A stretch of 64,000 bases of DNA, taken from Streptomyces sp. AV19. GTDB lineage: Bacteria > Actinomycetota > Actinomycetes > Streptomycetales > Streptomycetaceae. The notes under the pieces are model-generated. The model had not been told where the DNA came from. It saw nothing but the letters and a program-made list of their open reading frames with translations, and did not search any database. Of this stretch, positions 51,320-60,188 are shown piece after piece. Numbering within the stretch: position 1 is the first letter of the stretch; each line of letters opens with the position of its first letter. Both the position numbers and the translations under genes were made by a program. The stretch lies in the NCBI RefSeq assembly GCF_015999245.1, contig NZ_JAEAMR010000010.1, positions 1,009,346 to 1,073,345 on the forward strand. The letters run 5' to 3'.

Positions 51320-53629
51320 TCAGCGGCGTTCGGGGCGGTGTGCCCGGTAGGCGCGGGCCAGGTGTTCCTGGAGCCTGGCGTGGCGGAACTGGTAGACCGC
51401 GCCGGCCTGGCGGAGCACGCCGCGCCGGTAGGCGTCCTCCACGAAGGCGACGACGGACCAGGGCAGCCGGCCGGTCAGCGGGAGCCAGATCCGGGCGAAG
51501 ACCACCCACTGGCCCCAGGCGGTCAGGGCGAGGGCGTAGCCGAGGGAGCCGCCGAGGCCGCTGGTGACGCCGAGTTGGAGCGCGGCCGTCGGGCTCCAGG
51601 GGAGCGGGCCCAGGAGCGCCGACACGGGCCGCATCACCCACCCGGCCCCGAACCCGACCAGGAGCCCGAAGGCGGGGGCCCAGACGAGGAGTTGGGCGAT
51701 GACCGTCAGACGGTTCGCGCGCAGCAGGCCGGCCGGGTTGACGGCCGACCGGATGTCGAGGGGCGTTTCGCAGAGGGCCAGGAGCCCGAAGGTGGGACCG
51801 GCCCCCAGGGCGAACACGAGCCCGAAGCCGATGCCGTCGCCGAGGCCGGCGCGCAGGGCGTCCGGGAGATCGCCGTGCCAGAGGGCGGAGTTGACCGCTC
51901 CGTGGACGAAGCCGTAGCAGACGCCGAAGGCGAGCCCGCACAGCAGCCCGGCCACGAACCGGGGTGCGGTCCTCCGCCTGATCCTCGCGCCCCGGCCGAA
52001 CACCTTGATCCGCGCGCCGGACGGCGCGACCGCCGCGTTCCCGGGCGCGACCGCGAACCAGTACACGATCCCGAAGACGGTCCCCGCGAGGAGCCCGGTG
52101 GCCGGCCCGTCCACGAGCGGGTACGCGAGGGTCCGGGTGACGGCACCGGCCACCAGGTCGAGGAGCGCGACGGTCAGGAAGACCACCGCCCCGGTCACCA
52201 GCGTCCGCGTGGTGCGGGGCAGCCCCGAACCGAGCCGCCACCACTCCAGATCGGTGGTGTCGAGCCGGGTCAGGTGATGGGCGAGGTGGCCGAGCCAGTA
52301 CCGGGCGCGTTCCGGGTCGACGTCGCGGCGCGGCCCGCCGCCCGGACGGTGGTCCGGCCCGGGGCGGTAGACGGTGACGGTGAAGTTCTCCAGGAGGTGG
52401 TCCTCCAGCTCCTCGGGGCCGTGGAACCGCCGGGTGTCCAGGAGCGCGGCCGGGTCGGGGCCGGAGGCGTCGCTGTGGACGGCACGGGCGAGCGCGACCA
52501 TCAGCGGGGTGGTCAGCACCGCGGCCAGGTTGGCACCGGCCCGGCCGTGCGGCCGCTCGCGCAGCTCGCTCAGCACGGGGTCCCAGGAGTTCCTCGCGGG
52601 ACCCGTGCCGCGGGCCTTGCGCGTGGTGCGCGGCAGGTAGTCGGCCAGGTCGTCGAGGGTGAGGTCGGTCAGCTCCACCGCGGCGGCCGAGGTCAGCACG
52701 TCGGTCTCCGCCACCGCGGCGGCGTACTCCGCCGGACGGCTCGTCAGCAGCAGCGGCAGCGTGGTGGCGTTGAGCGCCTCCAGCGCGGGGCGGCGCAGAC
52801 CGCCGGCGATCTCGTCGAAGCCGTCCAGCACGGGGAGCACCCGGCCGGTCTCGACCAGTGCGGAGGCCAGGCTCGACCCCCCGGCGCCCGGGGCGGCGAG
52901 ACCCGGGTGGTCACGCGTGAGCTGCGCGGTCAGCCAGTCCCGGAAGGTGATGGCGGTGGGATCCCACGAGCCGATGCCGAAGATCACCGGTACGGCCTCG
53001 GCGCGGGCCCGCGACTTCAGGTGGTCCAGGACGAACCGCGCGGCCAGGACCGTCTTCCCGGACCCGGGCCGCCCCAGCACCACCAGCCGGCCGGACGGGA
53101 CCCGCCGGTACACGTCCACGATTTCGTCCAGCCGCCCGCTCAGGTCCAGCCGGCCGTGCGTCCCCCCGGCGGGCAGGCGGCGGATGTTGGCCCAGTGGTC
53201 GGTCAGTTCCTCGGGCACCGGCCGCCAGCGCACGGGCAGCGGATACGGGTCGTGGACCTGCCGGTGCTCCTCCTCGCGCTGCCAGCGGGTCGTCACCGCC
53301 TGCGCGAGCTGCTCGGCGACGTCGGCCGGCGTTGCGTGCAGCGCCGAGACCGGGGGCGGTCCGGGGCCCGGCCCGGCGCGGTCGTCCGGCCGGTCCCCGG
53401 GCCCGGCCCGGCGGATCGTGGCCGATATCAGCTCCTCGCGCTCCTCCGGTCCCAGCCCGAGCGCGTCGGCCAGCAGCCGCACCGTGGTCACTCTGGGATC
53501 GGCGCGCTCGCCGGTCTCCAGCCCGCGCACGGTGCGCACGCCCACTCCGGCGTGCTCGGCCAGGGCCTCCTGGGTCATCCCCGCTTCGTTCCGCAGCCGT
53601 CGTAACAGCGCGCCCAACTCACTGGCCAC
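51320..53629 (-). CDS. XRE-NACHT NTPase with multi-span membrane C-terminus
   Basis: A 769-residue STAND-type protein. Residues 1-65 are an XRE helix-turn-helix (MTQEALAEHAGVGVRTVRGL). Residues 180-400 are a NACHT domain with Walker A GRPGSGKT at 186-193 and Walker B LPVLDGFDE at 265-273. From about 475 to 740 there are six or more membrane spans in a glycine-rich block, then a short basic tail. A DNA-binding switch on a membrane-inserted NACHT protein suggests signalling or a defence effector that acts on the membrane. ATG 53629 has no clear ribosome site. It is divergent from the SARP regulator across 150 bases. Confidence 0.87.
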   Translation of the reverse strand: MASELGALLRRLRNEAGMTQEALAEHAGVGVRTVRGLETGERADPRVTTVRLLADALGLGPEEREELISATIRRAGPGDRPDDRAGPGPGPPPVSALHATPADVAEQLAQAVTTRWQREEEHRQVHDPYPLPVRWRPVPEELTDHWANIRRLPAGGTHGRLDLSGRLDEIVDVYRRVPSGRLVVLGRPGSGKTVLAARFVLDHLKSRARAEAVPVIFGIGSWDPTAITFRDWLTAQLTRDHPGLAAPGAGGSSLASALVETGRVLPVLDGFDEIAGGLRRPALEALNATTLPLLLTSRPAEYAAAVAETDVLTSAAAVELTDLTLDDLADYLPRTTRKARGTGPARNSWDPVLSELRERPHGRAGANLAAVLTTPLMVALARAVHSDASGPDPAALLDTRRFHGPEELEDHLLENFTVTVYRPGPDHRPGGGPRRDVDPERARYWLGHLAHHLTRLDTTDLEWWRLGSGLPRTTRTLVTGAVVFLTVALLDLVAGAVTRTLAYPLVDGPATGLLAGTVFGIVYWFAVAPGNAAVAPSGARIKVFGRGARIRRRTAPRFVAGLLCGLAFGVCYGFVHGAVNSALWHGDLPDALRAGLGDGIGFGLVFALGAGPTFGLLALCETPLDIRSAVNPAGLLRANRLTVIAQLLVWAPAFGLLVGFGAGWVMRPVSALLGPLPWSPTAALQLGVTSGLGGSLGYALALTAWGQWVVFARIWLPLTGRLPWSVVAFVEDAYRRGVLRQAGAVYQFRHARLQEHLARAYRAHRPERR

Positions 53630-53779
53630 AAGTCACGGCCTCCCCCGGACGTGTTCTGTCACCCCAGGTGAGGGACTCTAGCGCGGCCACCGGCCGTATG
53701 CGGCCGGTGTTCCGGCCTGTCTTCCGGCCCCGGTCCGGACCAGCGTCGACGGCATCACCGGACCGATCAGGGAGCCCCG

Positions 53780-54850
53780 ATGCCGACGACCGCGACACCC
53801 GGCCGACCGACCGTCACCCCGCTCAGCCGCCTGGAGCGCGAGGTGCTCCAGGCGGTCGGCTGCGGCCTGAGGGACGACGAGATCGCCGCCGCCCTCGCCA
53901 TCCCCGAGCCCGCCGTGGCCGGACACCTCGCCCGGATCCTCGCCGCCCTCGGGCTGCGCGACCGGGCCGCCGCCATCGTCCACGCCTTCGACTGCGGCCT
54001 GGTCACCCCCGGCCACGGCCCCCGCAGGCGGACGGCCGGCCTCGTGCCGTGGAACACCGAACGGCGCCCGCCCGAAGGGGGGTTGAGGATCTCCGTCCTC
54101 GGACCGCTGCGGGCGCGGCGCGACGGGCGGACCGTCGACCTCGGGCACCTGCGCCAGCAGGCCGTCCTGGCGGCGCTGGTGCTGTCCCCGGGCCGGACGG
54201 TCTGCCGCCACGAACTGCTCGACGGCGTCTGGGGGGCCGAGCCGCCGGTCACCAACGTGGTGCCGGTGTACATTTACCGGCTGCGCAAGGTCCTGAGCGA
54301 CGGGGACGGCCCGAACTCGGTGATCGAGAGCGACCGGTGCGGCTACCGGATGCTTCCCGACGCCGTCGCGGTGGACGTGGTGCGCCTGGAGGAACTGGCC
54401 ACCGCCGCCACGGCGGCCGAGCGGGAGGGCGACCCGGCCGAGGCGGTCCGCGCCTGCTCCCGGGCGCTGGAGCTGTTCCGCGGGGAGCCCCTGGCCGGCC
54501 TGCCCGGGCCCGCGGCCGAGCTGGAGCGGCTGCGGCTGACCGAGCGCAGGACGGCCCTCGTGCAGCGGAAGCTGGAGTGGCAGCTGCGGCTGGGCCGGCA
54601 CGCCGAGGCGATCGCCGAGCTGTCGGCCCTGGCCGCGGCGCAACCCCTGAACGAACCGGTCGCCGCGATGCTGATGCGCGCGCTGTACCGCAACGGCCGG
54701 CAGGCCGACGCGCTGGCCGTGTTCCACCGCGTCCGCCGTCGGCTGGCCGACGACCTGGGGGTGTTCCCGGGCCGCCTGCTGCGGCGGACGCACGAGATGG
54801 CACTGCGGGGGGACGACGCCGGACTCGGCCTCGCCGGAACCACGTCGTGA
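53780..54850 (+). CDS. Regulator with LuxR-type HTH fused to SARP/BTAD
   Basis: A 356-residue regulator of unusual layout. Residues 12-70 are a LuxR/GerE-like helix-turn-helix (LSRLEREVLQAVGCGLRDDE, then IPEPAVAGHLARIL). After a short linker, residues 98-195 are an OmpR-like SARP DNA-binding domain (LVLSPGRTVCRHELLDGVWG) and residues 200-350 the bacterial transcriptional activation domain. Typical SARPs have only the second and third parts. SARPs activate secondary metabolism genes, but none is nearby. ATG 53780 has GGAG six bases upstream. The stop overlaps the next gene as GTGA. Confidence 0.88.
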   Translation: MPTTATPGRPTVTPLSRLEREVLQAVGCGLRDDEIAAALAIPEPAVAGHLARILAALGLRDRAAAIVHAFDCGLVTPGHGPRRRTAGLVPWNTERRPPEGGLRISVLGPLRARRDGRTVDLGHLRQQAVLAALVLSPGRTVCRHELLDGVWGAEPPVTNVVPVYIYRLRKVLSDGDGPNSVIESDRCGYRMLPDAVAVDVVRLEELATAATAAEREGDPAEAVRACSRALELFRGEPLAGLPGPAAELERLRLTERRTALVQRKLEWQLRLGRHAEAIAELSALAAAQPLNEPVAAMLMRALYRNGRQADALAVFHRVRRRLADDLGVFPGRLLRRTHEMALRGDDAGLGLAGTTS

Positions 54851-55536
54851 CCCGGCCGACGCCGGGCCGCAGCGGCGAGGAGCTGCTGCTGGCGAGGATC
54901 TCGGCGGCGGCCGGCCGCGAGCGGATCGGCAGGCGGCGGGCCACCTACCCGGCGGCCGCGCACCCGGCCCCCGCGCACGGCCTGCCGGCCCGGGGGATCC
55001 GCCGGCTGCTGTCCCCGGACCGGTACGGCCGGCCTTCCGCGGCGAGGGCGGGCGCGGCGCGGCTGGATCTGTACGAGCACGGGATGACGATCGCGGTCGG
55101 GGGGCGGATCCACGTCGTCCGTTACGACACCACCTCCGTGTTCCGGGGCAGCGCCCCTCGCGGGGACGGCACGACCTGCACGCTCACCGACGTCGACGGG
55201 GAACGGGTCGTGCTGCACGGCGACGCGCGGGAGTGGGGCGCCGAGGTCCGGCGGGCGGTCACCGGGGCCCAACTGCCCCGGGCCCTGGCCGCGCTCGGCG
55301 AGGGCGGGCGAGTCGTCTTCGGGGACGTCTGGCTGACCGGTGGGGAAGTCGGGTCCGGGGAGGTGTCCGCGCGGTGGCCGCAGGTGCGGAACATCGAGAT
55401 CCACAACGGCGTCGTCGTGACCGATCTCGCGGGGAGGCAGTGCAGGCTGGGCTCCGGCGCGGCCGCCGTCCCGAATGCCTTCGTCTTCTGTGCGCTTGTT
55501 CAGCGCCTTCATCCACATGTCGACGGATGTGGCTGA
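54847..55536 (+). CDS. DUF6585 family protein
   Basis: A 229-residue protein that I recognise as the Streptomyces DUF6585 type. The conserved segment ARLDLYEHGMTIAVGGRIHV at about residues 70-89 is followed by YDTTSVF. A beta-rich C-terminus carries LTGGEVGSGEVSARWPQVRN. No signal peptide or span is seen. GTG 54847 overlaps the SARP stop, so the two are made together. It may be a sensor or partner for that regulator; function unknown. Confidence 0.8.
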   Translation: MTRPTPGRSGEELLLARISAAAGRERIGRRRATYPAAAHPAPAHGLPARGIRRLLSPDRYGRPSAARAGAARLDLYEHGMTIAVGGRIHVVRYDTTSVFRGSAPRGDGTTCTLTDVDGERVVLHGDAREWGAEVRRAVTGAQLPRALAALGEGGRVVFGDVWLTGGEVGSGEVSARWPQVRNIEIHNGVVVTDLAGRQCRLGSGAAAVPNAFVFCALVQRLHPHVDGCG

Positions 55537-55577
55537 TGTGGCTGATGTCCGTTTCCGCATGGCGGACCCGCGAGGGA

Positions 55578-57014
55578 TCATCCCCCGGGCAGCACCCCCC
55601 GCAGCGCCGCGTGCAGGTCCTTCGCCACGTCCTCGTCCGTCTCCGAGCGGGACGCCGGCGAGGTGTGCAGACGGCTCAACTGCGCGGTGAACGCCTGGGT
55701 GAACGCGCCGTAGAGCGGGGTGCGCGGGCGCAGGACGGCCGATTCCAGGGCCGGCAGGAGCGTGGTCCTGGCGTAGCGGGGGCGGCGGGCCGCGTCGCGC
55801 GGCATGTCGCGCTCGCCGCCCTCCGACGGGGCGCTCGTGCCCGGGGCCGCCCGGCGGTCGTCGCAGGTGACGCCCGGGTCGGTGTACGCGGACCGGCGGG
55901 TGGCCGCGAAGCCGGCGTCCAGCAGGCAGCGTTCACTGGTCCGGTCCGTGAGGAACCGGACCAGCTCCTGGGCCTTCTTCACCCGCGCCGCGGGCATCGC
56001 CGGGTTGGCGGCCACCGCGAGGTCCTGGCCGCCCAGCACGGCCGAGCCGGGGAGCGGGACGACGCCGAGCCTCTCCTCGCCCAGGGCCGCGTGGAGCGTG
56101 CGGTACGCGTAGGGCCAGTGGCGGAGGAACGCGGTGCGGCCCTCCGCGAAGTCCTCGAGCGTCGTGGCCTCGTCGGACTCGAAGGCGCCGTCGAGCGTGT
56201 GCGCGCTCTCCGTGCGCCGCCGGAACTCCGCCACGCCCTTCTCCAGTTCCCCGGGCGTGGCCGTGTAGGCGCCGTCGTCGTCGGTCAGCCGGACGCCCGC
56301 GGAGGCGAACGCCTCGGTGGCGTTGACCGTGAGCCCCTCGTAGGGGCCGAGCTGGCTCGTCCAGGCGTTGCGGTAGTCGCCCTTGCGGTCCGACTTCTCG
56401 GCGCGCGCCCACGCGTCCGTCGTATTCATCAGCGCGGACAGCTCGTCCCAGCCGGCCCGCGCCCGGAGCTTGTTCTCGTCGATGCCTGCGGCGCTCAGGT
56501 AGTCGCGGCGGTAGTACAGCAGGCCGACGTCGCTGTTGTAGGGCGCGGCATAGACCTTCCCCTTCCAGCGGGCCGTGGCGGCGGCCTTGGGGAGGACGTC
56601 GCCGTCGTCGGCGTACTCCGCGGGCAGCTCCCGGACGAGACCGGCCGCGGCGAACTCCGGTACCCAGGTGACGTCGAGGTTGACGACGTCGTAGCCCGCG
56701 CTGCCCGACTGCAGCGCCGCCAGCAGCTGGCTGCGCTGCAGGTCGGCGGAGCCGGGCAGGAGGACGGCCCGCGCGCGGTAGGGCGAGCCCTGCTTCTCCT
56801 GGAGCGCGTTCCACGCGTCGACCAGCCGCTTGCGGATGCCGTACTTGCCGGTCACGTCCAGGCCGGTGGCGATCACCAACTGCGTTCCGGTCACCGGCCG
56901 TTCGGCGGTGCGACCCGCGTGCCCTCCCGCCCCGTCCTGGCCGGTGCAGGCGATGGCGCCCAGCAGCAGGGCGGCACACCAGACCGACGACCGTGCCCAC
57001 ACCGGGCGTTCCAT
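55578..57014 (-). CDS. Solute-binding lipoprotein (family 1) in the caspase operon
   Basis: A 478-residue extracellular solute-binding protein. A signal peptide ends in the lipobox LLGAIAC at about residues 17-23. The mature domain is a two-lobe sugar-type binding protein (VVNLDVTWVPEFAAAGLVRE, then KVYAAPYNSDVGLLYYRRDY). It lies 33 bases downstream of the caspase-like gene on the same strand, and no permease or ATPase gene accompanies it. That suggests a ligand sensor for the caspase system rather than a nutrient importer. ATG 57014 starts the signal peptide. Confidence 0.9.
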   Translation of the reverse strand: MERPVWARSSVWCAALLLGAIACTGQDGAGGHAGRTAERPVTGTQLVIATGLDVTGKYGIRKRLVDAWNALQEKQGSPYRARAVLLPGSADLQRSQLLAALQSGSAGYDVVNLDVTWVPEFAAAGLVRELPAEYADDGDVLPKAAATARWKGKVYAAPYNSDVGLLYYRRDYLSAAGIDENKLRARAGWDELSALMNTTDAWARAEKSDRKGDYRNAWTSQLGPYEGLTVNATEAFASAGVRLTDDDGAYTATPGELEKGVAEFRRRTESAHTLDGAFESDEATTLEDFAEGRTAFLRHWPYAYRTLHAALGEERLGVVPLPGSAVLGGQDLAVAANPAMPAARVKKAQELVRFLTDRTSERCLLDAGFAATRRSAYTDPGVTCDDRRAAPGTSAPSEGGERDMPRDAARRPRYARTTLLPALESAVLRPRTPLYGAFTQAFTAQLSRLHTSPASRSETDEDVAKDLHAALRGVLPGG

Positions 57015-57047
57015 GCCGTCACCCCCCGTCGTCCTGTTGCCGGCTCG

Positions 57048-59597
57048 CTACGGATGGCCCTGCGCGACCTGCGCGACCTCGGCGGCCAGCTCCTTGGCCA
57101 GGTCGCCCCGGGCGTCGAGGCACCGGCCGCCGCTCGCCTCGGCCAGGCGCAGGTCCAGGCGGCCCGCCAGGCAGCCGCCGGAGTCGAACGAGACCACCAC
57201 CACGGGCACCCTGCGGTCGCCGGCGAGCTTCACGAGGTCGTCCCCGCGGGCCGCGTCCAGGCGGCCGTTGTCCTCGTCGTCGGTGAGGAGGACGACGAGC
57301 TGGGGGTGCCCGTCGTCCTCGGTGCCGCGGGGCATGCCGTCCAGCGCCGCCCGCAGCGCGCCCCCGATGTCGGCCTCCAGGGACATCCCGGGCGTCGCTG
57401 CGGCCACCTTCCTCGCCGCGGCGGCGGCCCTGTCCTGCTCGTCCTTGCCGGCCGCCCTCGACGACGAGCCGTGGGCGCCGAAGGCGAGCAGTTCGCTGTA
57501 CGGCGGGCCCGAGCCCTCCGAGGCGACGCCCCACACCCCGTACGTGTCGTCGGGGCCGAAGCGTCCCATGGCCTGCGCGAGGATCTCGCGGGCGCCGTTC
57601 GCCCCGTCCCACCACCGGTTCATGGAGCCGGAGCTGTCGAGCAGGAAGCGGACCCGGCCCGCGGCGTTGGCCTGCCGGTACTTCTCCAGCGTGTCCGTGG
57701 CCTCGCCGGCGGACAGGGGGCGCAGCGGCGCGGAGGACGAAGAGGAGGACGGCCGGAATCCCTCCTCCCGGAGCGCCTTCCGCCCGTCCTCCGACGCCAG
57801 CCAGTCCCGGAAGCGCCCCACGGCCCGGTCGCGCTCGTCCTCGTCCCGGCGCGCGTCGTTCCAGCGGACGTGGACGAACACCGGGTCCAGCCCGGGCACG
57901 TCGTCCGGGTACTCGGCCACCCGCGCCACCCCGGTCTGCCCGGCGCAGCTGCGGTACCGGTCGACGGTGGGCTCCGCGACGAGCACGGCGGTGCGCCGGT
58001 CGGTGTCCCGGTCGCCCTTGGCCAGCCGGCACACGAGGTCCCTTCCGCCGACCGGGCCGGACCGGCTTTTCTCGTGCTGCCGCTTCTCGACGGCGCGCGG
58101 GGCGTCCGTCCGGTAGAGCCCGGCGGTCGCGGCGAGCGCCGCGTCGGTGTGGCGGGGGTCGGCCCGGCGGATCTCCGCCTCCTCGGCCTTCCCCCTCAGC
58201 GCCGTCGTCAGCTCGGCGAGCCCGCGCCCCGCGCGTCCGCCCTCCGGTTCGGCGAGCGGTTCGGGCACCAGCAGGACCAGGGGCGTACGGGCCAGCGGCC
58301 GTCCGCCGTCGAACTCCAGGGACAGGACGGACGGTTGGTTGCCCGTCTCGTCCTGCGCCCGGCGCGCGCTCGCCGAGGAGGCCGGAATCCAGACGTCCGG
58401 CTGCGGCCCGACGCTGCCGACCGGGTTGAACCCGGACGAGCTGCCGCGGGCCCACTCGCCGTACTGGGTGCGGAACGCCTCCACGGTCTCGGCGGACCCG
58501 GCGCTGTAGACGGTGACGCCGGTGCGACGGCAGTTGTCCCCGTCCTTGTTCGCCTTGGACGCGACGAAGCCGTCCACGGCCCTGCGGACGGCCGGTGCCA
58601 GGTCCGGGTCGGTGAGCACGCGCAGTTCCAGCGGGGGGTGGTGCGCGCAGGAGGCGGCGGGGCCGGGGCCCGCGGAGGCGCCGGAGGTGATCCACCAGAG
58701 GAGGAGTGCGAGGGCGGTCGAGACGGCCAGGAACGCGGTGACCAGGTGGCGGCGCGGCGGGAGCCACGGCGGGCGGTACCACGGAGGAGGAGCGGGGACG
58801 GGACCGGATTCCGGGCCGGGATCCGGGCCGGGAGCCCGCTTCGGGAGGAGGACGGCCTGCTCGCCCGTCTCCTCCCAGCGGAGCTGGGGCACCCACTCCT
58901 TGCCGGCCACCGTCCTGGCGTCCTCCAGCCCGGCCACCAGATGCCGGTGCAGCACGCCGACGGTCACGTCCTCGCCGGGCCCGCCGTCGCCCGGTGCCAG
59001 GGCCTCGATCAGCAGGGCGGTGAACGGCGTCGGTGTCGCGGAGCCGCCCGCGTCGATGCGCTGGTTCTGCTGCACCGCCAGCAGCAGGGAGATCCGCCGC
59101 TGGTCGGGGGGCTCCAGCTTGTCCCAGGCAGCGGCGGCGTTCCCCGCGTAGCAGCAGTCGAGGACGACCACGGTGTGGCGGGGCCGGTGCTGTCCGGCAC
59201 GCAGCCGGTTGAGGACCTTGTCCTCCCAGTGGATCCAGCCCGGAAAGGCGGGCCCGTGCTCGATCTTGGCGCCGCCCAGCCCCAGGAGCAGCCGGCTGCG
59301 TTCGCCGGTACTGGTGTCGACGATGCCGTGCCCGGCGAAATAGACCAGGAGCAATTCATCGGTGGAGTCCCGCACTTCGCCGATTCGCTGCTCGAACTCC
59401 CTGATGTCGGGCGAGGAAAGGGACTCGACCGCGGTGAAGACACCGCCTTCGCGCAATGCCCCTTCCAGCGCGGTCAGGTTCTTCCCGACGGCCGCGATGT
59501 CCCCGAGGACGTCCGCCTGCGGGCCTTCCGGCGCGTAGTCCGACACGCAGACGATGAGGGCGCGGCGGGCCGCCCGGGGCCGTTCGGGTCCGGACAC
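57048..59597 (-). CDS. Caspase-like peptidase with membrane span, solute-binding-like and VWA domains
   Basis: An 849-residue fusion. Residues 12-250 form a caspase-like peptidase; His90 (in FAGHG) and Cys148 (in LDCCYAG) are the expected catalytic dyad. A proline-rich linker leads to one membrane span at about 284-303. Residues 320-610 resemble an extracellular solute-binding domain. Residues 647-849 are a von Willebrand A domain with the MIDAS motif DSSGS at 654-658. By topology the peptidase is cytoplasmic and the rest extracellular. GTG 59597 starts four bases after the EACC1-like gene. The likely role is ligand-triggered proteolysis in self/non-self or stress defence. Confidence 0.9.
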   Translation of the reverse strand: MSGPERPRAARRALIVCVSDYAPEGPQADVLGDIAAVGKNLTALEGALREGGVFTAVESLSSPDIREFEQRIGEVRDSTDELLLVYFAGHGIVDTSTGERSRLLLGLGGAKIEHGPAFPGWIHWEDKVLNRLRAGQHRPRHTVVVLDCCYAGNAAAAWDKLEPPDQRRISLLLAVQQNQRIDAGGSATPTPFTALLIEALAPGDGGPGEDVTVGVLHRHLVAGLEDARTVAGKEWVPQLRWEETGEQAVLLPKRAPGPDPGPESGPVPAPPPWYRPPWLPPRRHLVTAFLAVSTALALLLWWITSGASAGPGPAASCAHHPPLELRVLTDPDLAPAVRRAVDGFVASKANKDGDNCRRTGVTVYSAGSAETVEAFRTQYGEWARGSSSGFNPVGSVGPQPDVWIPASSASARRAQDETGNQPSVLSLEFDGGRPLARTPLVLLVPEPLAEPEGGRAGRGLAELTTALRGKAEEAEIRRADPRHTDAALAATAGLYRTDAPRAVEKRQHEKSRSGPVGGRDLVCRLAKGDRDTDRRTAVLVAEPTVDRYRSCAGQTGVARVAEYPDDVPGLDPVFVHVRWNDARRDEDERDRAVGRFRDWLASEDGRKALREEGFRPSSSSSSAPLRPLSAGEATDTLEKYRQANAAGRVRFLLDSSGSMNRWWDGANGAREILAQAMGRFGPDDTYGVWGVASEGSGPPYSELLAFGAHGSSSRAAGKDEQDRAAAAARKVAAATPGMSLEADIGGALRAALDGMPRGTEDDGHPQLVVLLTDDEDNGRLDAARGDDLVKLAGDRRVPVVVVSFDSGGCLAGRLDLRLAEASGGRCLDARGDLAKELAAEVAQVAQGHP

Positions 59598-59601
59598 GGC
59601 G

Positions 59602-59937
59602 CTAGTCCCGCTCGTCGTCCGGCCTCGCCCGGAATGCGGGTGGGGTCCGGTCCCCGAGGGCACGCCGGCTCGCGAGCCACTCCTTGACGGACTCCGTCAC
59701 GAGCCCCACGACGACGTCCGTCGCGGTGCTGTCGAGCCATTCGAGCAGCAGGTCCAGCTGGGGGCCCATGGCGGCACCGGGTTCCGCCTGCCGGGGGGCC
59801 CGCCTGATCTGCACCCTGTCCGTCAGACCCGGCTCGTCCTTGAGCCATGTCTCAAGGGACTTGAGGTCCTCCTCCCGCACCTCCCCGGGAGCCGTGACGC
59901 GCACGCCGTGCCGTATGTCGTCCTCACCCTGGGCCAT
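59602..59937 (-). CDS. EACC1-like effector-associated protein
   Basis: A 111-residue protein that I match to effector-associated constant component 1 (EACC1), a small family known to sit beside peptidase effectors in actinobacterial conflict systems. The pattern VRVTAPGEVREEDLKSLETW, then MGPQLDLLLEWLDSTAT and SVKEWLASRR, agrees with it. ATG 59937 is used; the frame extends 10 codons upstream without support. The stop is four bases from the caspase-like gene start. It is probably an adaptor that couples the sensor and the peptidase. The family match is from memory. Confidence 0.78.
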   Translation of the reverse strand: MAQGEDDIRHGVRVTAPGEVREEDLKSLETWLKDEPGLTDRVQIRRAPRQAEPGAAMGPQLDLLLEWLDSTATDVVVGLVTESVKEWLASRRALGDRTPPAFRARPDDERD

Positions 59938-60188
59938 AACTCGACATGGTGGCACGGACGTCGGCATTCGAGGAGAGTTCGAAGGCGCCTCTTCCGGACG
60001 TCGTCGCGTTTCCGTGCGACGGGCACTCGGAGTGTTCGGCTTGATCCGGCGCGGAACCCCGGCCGCCGACGTGCAGAAAGGTATCGATCAGGCAACCCCT
60101 GCCCCGGGGCGGACGAGGAGTGCTGAAGGAGCCCGGCATTTCCCCGGCCGCCCACCCGCCGGACCTGACGGACCGTAAGGTGGGGCGT
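59938..60188. promoter_or_regulatory. Divergent control region between EACC1 and NB-ARC genes
   Basis: About 250 bases separate the two divergent genes, with no competing coding sequence. The GC content drops in 59990-60060. Both transcription units must start here, so a common regulator could control the whole system. No clear operator is seen by eye. Confidence 0.5.

Noticed and set aside
55233..59687. A 1484-codon plus-strand open frame
   Set aside because: It is antisense to the lipoprotein and caspase genes, which have signal peptide, catalytic and MIDAS motifs. Its own translation is low-complexity Arg/Gly/Ala with no domain.
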